A stretch of 48,784 nt of DNA, from positions 1-48,784 of the forward strand of contig JAFVIF010000031.1 in assembly GCA_017474125.1 (NCBI GenBank), read 5' to 3'. Shown here one piece after another: positions 1 through 8,028 of the stretch; position 1 is the first letter of the stretch; each line of letters opens with the position of its first letter. Position numbers and translations under genes: made by a program. Under the pieces are notes generated by a model, which searched no databases, had not been told where the DNA came from, and saw only the letters and a list, made by a program, of their open reading frames with translations. Source of the DNA: Clostridia bacterium. GTDB taxonomy: Bacteria; Bacillota; Clostridia; Oscillospirales; Acutalibacteraceae.

Positions 1-18
1 CTCTTTAAAATTCTGCGA

Positions 19-125
19 CCTAAAACGGACAGAATTTCGAGTGATTTTTGGTGCGGAAGAATCCGTCAGGCTAACGCCTACGGGTGATGACAAACCGAAA
101 AGTGCCGAAAGAATGCCGTTTTAGG
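19..125. repeat. Structured inverted-repeat element of about 107 nt
   Basis: The ends are a perfect 10-bp inverted repeat (CCTAAAACGG at 19-28, CCGTTTTAGG at 116-125). Inside it further pairs nest in order: TTTCG 35-39 with CGAAA 106-110, TTTTTGGT 45-52 with ACCGAAAA 94-101 (one G-U), and a terminal hairpin 63-83 (CCGT-c-AGGC, loop TAAC, GCCT-ACGG). The whole segment therefore folds as one long interrupted stem-loop. It lies just 3' of the leftward gene ending at 136 and could be its transcript end, a MITE-like or REP-like dispersed repeat, or a small RNA. I do not recognise a named family. Confidence 0.5.
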
Positions 126-135
126 CAGGTTCGGA

Positions 136-624
136 TTATTCTTGTTTGCTTAACGTATAGCTATTATCTTCAATTTCGGTATTTGAACTGTTTGCGGCAG
201 GCAGCCACAATAAACGAAGCTGCTGAATAGAAACTACCGAATCAAACACAGGTACGTTTTTTAAGTTTTCGGTAACAAAGTTCGGTGCCGATACAGTTAT
301 GTCGTACAGTCCGTAAACCCTGACACCCTCCTCGGGAATTAAGGATTCCTCCCTTATCGGTGCAGGGAGCTTTACCGTCATAGTTTTTCCGCTTTGGTCG
401 GTGCTGAGATTATACAGCATTTCACCGCTTGTATCTTTTATAATAACGTTGGCACCCTTTAAGGGGCGGTCCTCGGCAGAATTAACCACCACAATCAGAC
501 TTCCCATTCCGTCATTCGGCAATTCCCGTACAGCCTCTTTAATCACCTCGTTTTGTACAACAGGCTTTGCTTTAATCATAGCCTTCATCTCATTCAAATA
601 TTCTTCAAAGCTTTTTTCTCGCAT
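136..624 (-). CDS. SleC N-terminal-like (carboxypeptidase-regulatory fold) domain protein
   Basis: This is a small soluble protein of 162 aa. I chose ATG 624 (MREKSFEEY) because GGAGGG lies just upstream at 633-638; an in-frame extension to 663 has no such site. Residues 1-35 are charged and helical. Residues 40-140 form a beta-rich domain with a pattern like GSLIVVV...PLKGANVIIKD...YDITVSAPNF...NVPVFDSVVSIQQLRL. That pattern resembles the N-terminal domain of clostridial spore cortex-lytic SleC-type and related peptidoglycan-binding proteins (VEGA.V.V, V..PGY, V.VF.GV.S.Q). The usual C-terminal peptidoglycan-binding or lytic domain is absent and the protein stops about 20 aa after this fold. 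There is no signal peptide. A sporulation or germination role is inference; the fold assignment is by eye. Confidence 0.6.
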   Translation of the reverse strand: MREKSFEEYLNEMKAMIKAKPVVQNEVIKEAVRELPNDGMGSLIVVVNSAEDRPLKGANVIIKDTSGEMLYNLSTDQSGKTMTVKLPAPIREESLIPEEGVRVYGLYDITVSAPNFVTENLKNVPVFDSVVSIQQLRLLWLPAANSSNTEIEDNSYTLSKQE

Positions 625-683
625 AGGTATCCCTCCAAAATAATATATGCAAGCTAAAAACAATTTAACCGAAAAATAAAAAA

Positions 684-716
684 ACGGCCAAGCATCCTGT
701 AAGGAAACTTGGCCGT
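684..716 (-). terminator. Rho-independent terminator of ileS
   Basis: The 9-bp stem ACGGCCAAG 684-692 pairs with CTTGGCCGT 708-716 around a 15-nt loop. It is followed on the minus strand by a T-rich run (about 683-672). It lies 15 nt after the ileS stop codon. Confidence 0.85.
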
Positions 717-731
717 AAAAGCATTATTAGA

Positions 732-3700
732 TTACATTTTCTTAACGCCTATGGTTACCTTTTCGCCGTTAAGCTCCCACTCCTTAGAGTAGCCGTCCAT
801 TGAATCGAAATCAAATTCATCGGCAAGGGTGTCAACCGAAATGTCCATAGCGTTCTTTTCGGTAATATCGGCAATTTTCTCGTTACCCTGCATAAAGATT
901 GCAATATGGTCGGTAACAAGGAAGCCTGCTTCCTTACGCATAGTTTGAATTTTGCTCACAATTTCTCTGACGAAGCCTTCTTCAATAAGAGCATCTGTAA
1001 GTACGGTATCAAGAGCAACGGTAACACCGTTATCGTTAAGGGTGAAAAGGCCTTCCTTCTGCACTGTTTCAATGAGAAGGTCCTCCTCGCTAAGCTCTAC
1101 AACACCGCTTGCAAAGTTAAAGGTAAGCTTGCCGTTAGACTTTAATTCATTATAAGCGGCAGTACCGTCAAGTTCACTTAAAGCAGTTCTGATTTCACCA
1201 AGCTGCTTGCCGTACTTAGGACCAACGGTTCTGAGCTGAGGCTTAAAGGAGTAGCTGGAAAGAGCGCCGGTATCCTCAACAAAGGAAACCTCTTTAAGGT
1301 TAAGCTCATCTCTTATGATAGTTACTGCATCGGCGCCCAAAACCTTGTCGCACTTAACGTACATACAGGAAAGGGGCTGACGGTTCTTAAGGTTAGCGCC
1401 GTTTCTTGCGGCACGGCCGAGAACAACAATGCTTAATACCTTTTCCATATCGGCCTCAAGATTAAGGTCGATGGCAGCCACCTGAACCTCGGGGAAGTCG
1501 CAAAGATGTATGCTTTCGGGAGCGCAGGAATCGAGACTCCTTACAAGGTTCTGATAAATGTTTTCAGACATAAAGGGAATCATAGGGGCGGCCGCCTTGG
1601 CGGTAGTAACAAGAGCGGTGTAAAGAGTCATATAAGCCGCAATCTTGTCCTCCTCCATACCCTGAACCCAATAACGCTCTCTGCCGCGGCGAACGTACCA
1701 GTTACTAAGCTCGTCAACAAAGCTCTCAAGGGCTCTTGCAGCCTCGGGAATTCTGTAGTTATAAAGGTTGTCGTCAACAGCCTTTACCATAGAATTCATA
1801 CGGGAAAGAAGCCACTTGTCCATAACCGACAGCTTGCAATCGGCAAGATTATACTTAGTGGGATCAAACTTATCAATTTCGGCATAAAGCACGTAGAAGG
1901 CGTAGGTATTCCAAAGGGTACCCATAAACTTTCTTTGACCCTCGGTAACAGCCTTGCCGTAGAAACGGTTGGGAAGCCAAGGAGCAGAGTTAGTATAGAA
2001 ATACCAACGAACAGCATCGGCGCCGTAGGTTTCAAGAGCATCAAAGGGGTCAACTGCATTGCCCTTAGATTTACTCATTTTCTGTCCGTGCTCATCCTGA
2101 ACGTGTCCTAAAACTATAACGTTCTTATAGGGTGCCTTATTAAATAACAGGGTTGAAATAGCAAGAAGCGAATAGAACCAGCCTCTCGTCTGGTCAACAG
2201 CCTCGGAAATAAAGTTTGCAGGGAACTGAGCCTCAAAAAGCTCTTTATTTTCAAAGGGATAATGATGCTGAGCGAAAGGCATGGCACCACTGTCAAACCA
2301 GCAGTCGATAACCTCGGGCACACGCTTCATTTGTTTGGAACAATTGGGACACTTAATGGTAACAGCATCAACAAAGGGACGGTGAAGCTCAATATCATCG
2401 GGACAGTTATCACTCATAGCTTTAAGCTCTTCAATGCTGCCTACAGCGTGACGACAACCGCATTCACATTCCCAAATGTTAAGAGGAGTACCCCAATAAC
2501 GGTTACGGGAAAGGCCCCAGTCCTGAACGTTTTCAAGCCAATCGCCGAAACGGCCCTTACCAATGCTTTCGGGTATCCAATTAATAGTGTTATTATTTTT
2601 AATAAGGTCTTCCCTAACCTCGGTCATCTTAATAAACCAAGATTCTCTCGCGTAGTAAATAAGGGGAGTATCACAGCGCCAGCAGAAGGGATAATCGTGC
2701 TCAAACTTAGGAGCATCAAAAAGGAGTCCTCTTTCCTCAAGGTTAATAAGCACCTTGGGATCGGCATCCTTAACAAAAAGGCCTGCAAAGGGAGTTTCCT
2801 CGGTCATATTACCCTTACCGTCAACAAACTGAACAAAGGGTAAATCGTAACGTCTGCCAACCTTAGCGTCGTCCTCACCAAAGGCGGGAGCAATATGAAC
2901 AATACCGGTACCGTCACTCATGGTAACGTAAGTATCGCAGGTAATAAAGTGACCCTTTTTCTTCTGCTTATCGGCAACAGCCTTAGCGCAGTCAAACAAA
3001 GGCTCGTATTCCCTGCCCTCAAGCTCGGTGCCCTTCATAGTCTGAAGCACACTGTATGCAGGAGCATCCTCGTTGGCAAGCTTGCCTAAAACCTTGTCGG
3101 CAAGAGCCTCGGCAAGATAATAAACCTTACCGTCAGCGGCCTTTACCTTAACGTAGGTATCGTTGGGATTAACGCAAAGAGCAACGTTACTGGGAAGAGT
3201 CCAAGGAGTGGTCGTCCAAGCAAGGAAGTAGGCGTCCTCGCCAATTACCTTAAAGCGTACAACTGCACTTCTTTCCTTAACGGCCTTATAGCCCTGCGCA
3301 ACCTCGTGAGAGGAAAGCGGAGTTCCGCAACGGGGACAATAAGGTACTATTTTAAAGCCCTTATATAAAAGGCCCTTATTATAAATCTCCTTTAATGCCC
3401 ACCATTCCGACTCAATAAAGTTATTATCGTAGGTAACGTAAGGGTTATCCATATCAGCCCAAAAGCCAACGGTTTGAGAAAAATCCTCCCACATGCCCTT
3501 ATATTGCCAAACACTTTCCTTACAATGAGAAATAAACTCTGCAAGACCGTACTTTTCAATTTGCTCCTTACCGTCAAGGCCGAGCTTTTTCTCAACCTCA
3601 AGCTCAACGGGAAGACCGTGGGTATCCCAACCTGCTTTTCTGGGCACCATATAGCCCTTCATTGTACGGTAACGCGGAATCATATCCTTAATTACACGGG

Positions 3701-3881
3701 TAAGCACGTGTCCTATATGGGGCTTACCGTTAGCGGTGGGAGGGCCGTCGTAGAATACGTAAGGCTCGCCCTTGGCTCTGCTTTCAATACTTTTTTCGAA
3801 TATCTTATTTTCGCGCCAAAATTTTTCGATTTTCTTTTCCTCAGCTACGAAATTAAGGTTAGTGGATACTTTTTCGTACAT
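732..3881 (-). CDS. ileS: Isoleucyl-tRNA synthetase (type 2)
   Basis: Charges tRNA-Ile with isoleucine in the cytoplasm, with a CP1 editing domain that removes valine. The protein is 1049 aa. The class I HIGH motif is at residues 55-58 (GKPHIGH) and KMSKS at about 601-605. Cys pairs PYCPRCG and PFCWRCD lie in the insertion region. The length, the HVQDEHGQKMSKS context and the lack of the short C-terminal zinc finger of the usual ~930-aa bacterial enzyme place it in the type 2, eukaryote-like group. That group is known for natural tolerance to mupirocin, so tolerance here is inference. The start is supported by AAAGGGGT 10 nt upstream. It is the last gene of a topB-srtB-ileS run; the 70-nt gap before it is too short for the T-box leader common before Firmicute ileS genes. 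Confidence 0.97.
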   Translation of the reverse strand: MYEKVSTNLNFVAEEKKIEKFWRENKIFEKSIESRAKGEPYVFYDGPPTANGKPHIGHVLTRVIKDMIPRYRTMKGYMVPRKAGWDTHGLPVELEVEKKLGLDGKEQIEKYGLAEFISHCKESVWQYKGMWEDFSQTVGFWADMDNPYVTYDNNFIESEWWALKEIYNKGLLYKGFKIVPYCPRCGTPLSSHEVAQGYKAVKERSAVVRFKVIGEDAYFLAWTTTPWTLPSNVALCVNPNDTYVKVKAADGKVYYLAEALADKVLGKLANEDAPAYSVLQTMKGTELEGREYEPLFDCAKAVADKQKKKGHFITCDTYVTMSDGTGIVHIAPAFGEDDAKVGRRYDLPFVQFVDGKGNMTEETPFAGLFVKDADPKVLINLEERGLLFDAPKFEHDYPFCWRCDTPLIYYARESWFIKMTEVREDLIKNNNTINWIPESIGKGRFGDWLENVQDWGLSRNRYWGTPLNIWECECGCRHAVGSIEELKAMSDNCPDDIELHRPFVDAVTIKCPNCSKQMKRVPEVIDCWFDSGAMPFAQHHYPFENKELFEAQFPANFISEAVDQTRGWFYSLLAISTLLFNKAPYKNVIVLGHVQDEHGQKMSKSKGNAVDPFDALETYGADAVRWYFYTNSAPWLPNRFYGKAVTEGQRKFMGTLWNTYAFYVLYAEIDKFDPTKYNLADCKLSVMDKWLLSRMNSMVKAVDDNLYNYRIPEAARALESFVDELSNWYVRRGRERYWVQGMEEDKIAAYMTLYTALVTTAKAAAPMIPFMSENIYQNLVRSLDSCAPESIHLCDFPEVQVAAIDLNLEADMEKVLSIVVLGRAARNGANLKNRQPLSCMYVKCDKVLGADAVTIIRDELNLKEVSFVEDTGALSSYSFKPQLRTVGPKYGKQLGEIRTALSELDGTAAYNELKSNGKLTFNFASGVVELSEEDLLIETVQKEGLFTLNDNGVTVALDTVLTDALIEEGFVREIVSKIQTMRKEAGFLVTDHIAIFMQGNEKIADITEKNAMDISVDTLADEFDFDSMDGYSKEWELNGEKVTIGVKKM

Positions 3882-3950
3882 CTTAATACCCCTTTGTCAA
3901 AAACTCTTAATATATTACCATAATCAGGATAAAAAAGCAATAGCAATTTA

Positions 3951-4895
3951 TTAACTCAAAGGCTTTAGGTAATAATTTGCACCAATGCTTTTATCGGACG
4001 CTCCGTTATCGTCAACCAGCTTTCCCACAACTATAAAACGAGCGTTTTTACTGCTGTAGGCACAGGTGGAAAGAGAAACCAGCTTATCCCCTACTCCAAC
4101 CTCAACTTTTGTTTTGATTTTAGATTTGGAAATGGCATAGGCTACAAACTTGTTAAAGCCGTTTTCGTTCAAAACTCCGTTATACACCATATCGTCGCCC
4201 TTGGTTTCGTAAGCGGCGAAAATAAGAAGCTTGCTTCTGCCGTTCGGTGTATAAATATACATTTCGGGATACTTTTCATAATAGGACTGCTTTTTATAAT
4301 TAAGCAAGGTTCTGAACATAGAGCCGTTGTCCATACTGTGTCCGTAAATAATGGTATTGGCGCTTTTAAAATTAGAACTAAACCTATAGTCCATAAAAAT
4401 CGAGCCGTTAATATTCTTTTTACCGTTAGGCAAACGGTTAAGATAATAAGAATTATCCTTTGCCTGCACAATCGGATAGTTTATAACGCCGTTTTTACTA
4501 AATATCCAGCCTACCGAATCCTTATATTTTTCTTTAAGAGCAACGAAGTCAATAGACTCAGGCACCTTAATTTCCTTTTTACTGCCGGAGCCGCCTCCCT
4601 TGCCGCCTGCGGCAGAGCCGTCACCCGAGCCGCCGTCCGAATTATTGCCGTCGGAGGAAATATCGGAGGAATCGCCGTAGCTTATAAACTCCCCTGCAAG
4701 GTCGTCGTTAAAATCGTTATTTGAAAAATCCTGCCAAAAATAGGAGCCAATATTAAAAAGGCACACGAAAAGCACAATACAAAGAAAAACAATAATGGTA
4801 TTATAAATTTTCTTTTTACGGGCTCTGCGTTTTTTCTTGCTTCTTTTTACCGCCGTTTGCTTTTTTAATTCATTTTGGTTATTAATTTCGCTCAT
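3951..4895 (-). CDS. srtB: Class B sortase
   Basis: A membrane-anchored transpeptidase that cleaves a sorting signal in secreted proteins and links them to the cell wall. The 314-aa protein has a very basic cytoplasmic N-terminus, one membrane segment (about 31-52), a Ser/Gly/Asp-rich linker (about 75-105), then the sortase barrel. The catalytic triad is visible: His186 in IYGHSMDNGSMF, Cys278 in LSTCAYS and Arg286 in ARFIVVGK. The form is typical of SrtB-type enzymes in Clostridia. GGAAAGGA precedes the ATG. It starts 14 nt after the topB stop and is followed by ileS 70 nt later. No protein with an obvious sorting signal is coded in this window, so its substrates must lie elsewhere. Confidence 0.92.
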   Translation of the reverse strand: MSEINNQNELKKQTAVKRSKKKRRARKKKIYNTIIVFLCIVLFVCLFNIGSYFWQDFSNNDFNDDLAGEFISYGDSSDISSDGNNSDGGSGDGSAAGGKGGGSGSKKEIKVPESIDFVALKEKYKDSVGWIFSKNGVINYPIVQAKDNSYYLNRLPNGKKNINGSIFMDYRFSSNFKSANTIIYGHSMDNGSMFRTLLNYKKQSYYEKYPEMYIYTPNGRSKLLIFAAYETKGDDMVYNGVLNENGFNKFVAYAISKSKIKTKVEVGVGDKLVSLSTCAYSSKNARFIVVGKLVDDNGASDKSIGANYYLKPLS

Positions 4896-4909
4896 AAAAA
4901 AATCCTTTC

Positions 4910-7006
4910 CTAAAACTTAAAAACAACCTTACCGTCGTTTTCCAAATACAGCCTTGCATCAAATGGCTTGCCCGCCTTTGATATAAAGCCTTTAATTTCG
5001 CTGCTGACCTTATTGTTAAGAAGTAATTTTGCATTGCTAACCGAAATAACACGCTTACAAATTACTCCCGAAATCCTAAAGCTGCAGCCTTCTTTATAGC
5101 CTGTACAGCCGTAGCCGTACCTGCCCTTTACCACCGTTTTGCCGCAAAGAGGACAATTACCTATTTCCTCACCGTAAAAGCCGTTATAGGTATCGGTTTC
5201 GGCAGGCTCCTCACTGTGAACGAATACCGAAGCGATTTCATCCTTCGCCATATTAACGCTTTCTTCCACCGTCATAGTGCTTCTGAAAACCTTTTTAAGC
5301 GCCTGACCCAAAACGCTGGTTTTGTACTTATCCATAGAAATACCCATATAGGTTAGCGATTCAATAAGATAAATACCGTCAGGGAGAATGGTATAAACGT
5401 CCTTTTTCAAATCAATATATTTTGATTTAATAGCATTATCAATAATACCCGTACGGGTAGCCTCAGTGCCAAGCTCAAGGCCCTCAAACATTGCCCTATA
5501 TTCCTCGCGGTCATCCTCCTGAGCCTCGTCGGCAGCCGCCTTTTCCTCCCTGAAAGGATTTTTAAGATACTGATTAAGGGTTTCAATGGTATAGTGCTTA
5601 GGCGGAGAGGTTTCCTTTTCCTTAGGGCTAAAGTTAATATTAACGCTATCGCCGATTTCAAGGCTCGGAAGCACCTTATCCTTGGTTTTACAGTCGTCGT
5701 ATTTTGTCCAACCGGGGGTTAATATAACCGTTCCCTTGAGCACAAATTCCTCAAGCTCGCCAACCTTTATGTGAAGCTCGGTTTTTTGGGCAACACATTC
5801 CTCACTGCAGAACACCGCAACAAAACGGCGAAAAACGGTTTGATAAACCTTTAATTCCTCCTCGCTCAGCGCATCCTTTTTGGGAATTTTATAGGTTGGA
5901 GTCAGCGCAGAGTGGGACTCGATTTTACTGTCGTCGAAAATTGTTTTCTTATCCTTCATAACCACGGGATAGCCCATTGCGCTTATGTTATTAATAATTT
6001 TGGATATTTTATCCTTTTCGGCGGTAGCCAAATATTCCGAATTGGTACGCGGATAGGTAAGATAACCCTTTTCGTATAAGCCCTGAACGATTTTTAAGCT
6101 TTCGTCCATAGACATTTTAAACTTTTTACCGAGCACGTTTTGAAGCTTCGAAAGTGAATACAGCTTACCGGGTGAAAGGCTGTCCTTTTTGCTTTTTTTA
6201 TCGCTTACAACTGCGCCCGTAGCATTATATAAATCACAAAGCTCACGTGCTTTGTTAAGGGAGTTTTTATCAAATCGCTTTTTAGACGTAAGCTCAACAG
6301 TCTCACCCTTGGTTTCCTCGTTGCTTTGGGGAGCGTAATAGGTTTCGGGGACGAAATTTTTAATTGCCATATCGCGGTCGTAAATGGCTTTTACAATAGG
6401 CACTATAACTCTGCCTACTCGAAGAAGCATACCCGTTTTAAGGGTTGCATAACGAGTGAGATTAACGCCGTAAAGCCAGTCGATATAGGTTCTTGCATAG
6501 CCTTCGTTTGCAAGGTTATCGTAATTTGTCTCCTCCTTCATATCGGCAAGAGCGGCGGCTACGGTTTCGGGAGTTTGGTCGGGAAGCCACAGCCTTAAAA
6601 GCTTTTTACTGCTTTTAAGCGCGTGTGAAACGCAAAGGCGAATAATAATTTCACCCTCTCTGTCAGCGTCCCCCGCATTTACAATAGCATCAACGTCGTC
6701 GCGGTTACAAAGAGCGCTAATCAGCTCAAACTGTCGCTTAACTCCTGCATCCTCCTTGCCTTCGGCATCACGTCTAAGCTTAAACTTAAAGCTTGAAGGA
6801 AAGCACGGCAGGTTTTCCATACTCCATCTGCCGCTTACCGTAGGGCCCGTGTAATCTTCAATATCACAAAGAGAGAAAAGATGACCGAAGGCCCAGGTTA
6901 CCAAATACCCCTGTCCTTCATAATAATTACCAACCTTTTTCATAGTGCCTATACCTGCCACAATATTGCGGGCAAGACTTGGCTTTTCGGCAATTATAAG
7001 AATCAT
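4910..7006 (-). CDS. topB: DNA topoisomerase III (type IA)
   Basis: Relaxes and decatenates DNA by passing strands through a transient single-strand break. The protein is 698 aa. The N-terminal Toprim domain carries the acidic NAGDADREGE motif. The catalytic tyrosine is Tyr318 in YLTYPRTNSEYL. The C-terminal zinc-ribbon-like segment contains CPLCG and two further Cys (about 620-645). I chose ATG 7006, with GGAGG 8 nt upstream; a GTG at 7015 in the same frame overlaps that ribosome site and is unlikely. It heads the leftward topB-srtB-ileS unit behind a good sigma-A promoter (7046-7074). Confidence 0.95.
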   Translation of the reverse strand: MILIIAEKPSLARNIVAGIGTMKKVGNYYEGQGYLVTWAFGHLFSLCDIEDYTGPTVSGRWSMENLPCFPSSFKFKLRRDAEGKEDAGVKRQFELISALCNRDDVDAIVNAGDADREGEIIIRLCVSHALKSSKKLLRLWLPDQTPETVAAALADMKEETNYDNLANEGYARTYIDWLYGVNLTRYATLKTGMLLRVGRVIVPIVKAIYDRDMAIKNFVPETYYAPQSNEETKGETVELTSKKRFDKNSLNKARELCDLYNATGAVVSDKKSKKDSLSPGKLYSLSKLQNVLGKKFKMSMDESLKIVQGLYEKGYLTYPRTNSEYLATAEKDKISKIINNISAMGYPVVMKDKKTIFDDSKIESHSALTPTYKIPKKDALSEEELKVYQTVFRRFVAVFCSEECVAQKTELHIKVGELEEFVLKGTVILTPGWTKYDDCKTKDKVLPSLEIGDSVNINFSPKEKETSPPKHYTIETLNQYLKNPFREEKAAADEAQEDDREEYRAMFEGLELGTEATRTGIIDNAIKSKYIDLKKDVYTILPDGIYLIESLTYMGISMDKYKTSVLGQALKKVFRSTMTVEESVNMAKDEIASVFVHSEEPAETDTYNGFYGEEIGNCPLCGKTVVKGRYGYGCTGYKEGCSFRISGVICKRVISVSNAKLLLNNKVSSEIKGFISKAGKPFDARLYLENDGKVVFKF

Positions 7007-7045
7007 TCCTTTCACCTCCGATACACATTTTCACACTCATAAAGT

Positions 7046-7074
7046 ATTATACTATTAATTATATAAAATTACAA
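7046..7074 (-). promoter_or_regulatory. Sigma-A promoter of topB-srtB-ileS
   Basis: On the minus strand, TTGTAA (7069-7074), a 17-bp spacer and a perfect TATAAT (7046-7051). It starts about 40 nt before the topB start codon. Confidence 0.7.
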
Positions 7075-7084
7075 GATAAAATAA

Positions 7085-7113
7085 TTGACAACACACTAAC
7101 ATTGTGATATAAT
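7085..7113 (+). promoter_or_regulatory. Consensus sigma-A promoter of the rpiR-MFS operon
   Basis: TTGACA (7085-7090), a 17-bp spacer and TATAAT (7108-7113) match the consensus at all 12 positions. It is back to back with the topB promoter. The spacer carries the imperfect dyad CACA-7-TGTG, which may belong to an operator. Confidence 0.85.
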
Positions 7114-7163
7114 CAGCGAGTGTTAATTTTAAATTGAGATTTTCTCAAAAAGGAGGCACCCGC

Positions 7164-8018
7164 TTGACTTCCAACATTTTTTCCGAAATACAAAACGGAT
7201 ATAATTTTCTGACTAAAACCGAAAAGAAAATTGCCGATTGCATTTTATCCGACCCCAACCGTTTTACAGGCCTTTCCATTACCGAGCTTTCAAAGGAATG
7301 TGACGTTTCTCAGGGCAGTATAAATAACTTTTCCAAAAAGTTTTGCAACGGCGGTTTTTCCGACTTAAAAATAAAGGTTGCAGGCGATATTTCTCGCTTA
7401 ACCCATGAGCCTTTTTCTACTATTGATAAGTCCTCAAGCCTAAAGGCCGCCCTTCGGAACAGAATAAACGATACCGTTGACGCCTTTAATAATTCATACG
7501 AAATTAACGATGAAAGGGTCATTAAAAAGGCCTGCGATGACATTATAAAAGCCGAAAGGGTTGCTGTTTACGGCGTTTATCAATCGGGTATCGTGGCCAG
7601 AGATTTATGCTATCAGCTTATTCAGCTGGGTATTCCCGCCTACTATCAGGAGGATACCTTAATGGGAGCGGTTTCGGCCTCTCTTTTAAAGGAAAACTGT
7701 CTGCTTATCGCCCTTTCCTCTTCGGGTGAAACCAAAGAAATTATTGACGCCGTTAATTTGGCTCGCGAAAACGGTGCAAAGGCTCTTGGCATTACCTCCA
7801 ACAAATTTTCACCCCTCGCCTCCATATGCGATTCTATCCTTCTTTCGGCAGGAAGCGGTTGGTCAATCAGCGAGCGTTATAACGAGGTGCGAATGTCACA
7901 AATGCTGTTATGCGACACCATTTGCTCTTATATCAGAAGCGTTATTGGTGAATCAGGCAGTATTCATTACTACAAAATACAAAAAATACTTTCTTCCCAC
8001 AGCGTCAAAAACGATTAG
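7164..8018 (+). CDS. RpiR-family transcriptional regulator
   Basis: A DNA-binding regulator that senses a phosphorylated sugar. The 284-aa protein has an N-terminal RpiR helix-turn-helix (residues ~1-75, TKTEKKIADCIL...ITELSKECDVSQGSINNF) and a C-terminal SIS sugar-isomerase-like domain (~115-240) with the phosphosugar-binding segment LIALSSSGETKEIIDA. I chose TTG 7164, which has AGGAGG 7 nt upstream; an upstream in-frame TTG at 7134 has no ribosome site. It is followed 10 nt later by an organophosphate-type transporter whose ribosome site overlaps this stop codon, so the two are coupled. It probably controls that transporter in response to its substrate. Confidence 0.93.
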   Translation: MTSNIFSEIQNGYNFLTKTEKKIADCILSDPNRFTGLSITELSKECDVSQGSINNFSKKFCNGGFSDLKIKVAGDISRLTHEPFSTIDKSSSLKAALRNRINDTVDAFNNSYEINDERVIKKACDDIIKAERVAVYGVYQSGIVARDLCYQLIQLGIPAYYQEDTLMGAVSASLLKENCLLIALSSSGETKEIIDAVNLARENGAKALGITSNKFSPLASICDSILLSAGSGWSISERYNEVRMSQMLLCDTICSYIRSVIGESGSIHYYKIQKILSSHSVKND

Positions 8019-8028
8019 AGGTAATATT

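Noticed and set aside
1506-2111. 201-aa open frame on the plus strand within ileS
   Set aside because: It is antisense to the clear ileS frame, has no family features, and is a by-product of ileS codon use. The same applies to other long opposite-strand frames in ileS, murC, dnaG, PBP, pepD and the uxa genes.
3882-3950. T-box leader for ileS
   Set aside because: The gap is only 70 nt and shows no stem I or T-box sequence.
7726-8028. Upstream extension of the MFS transporter frame
   Set aside because: The added 100 residues lie inside rpiR in another frame and have no transporter features; ATG 8029 has a proper ribosome site.
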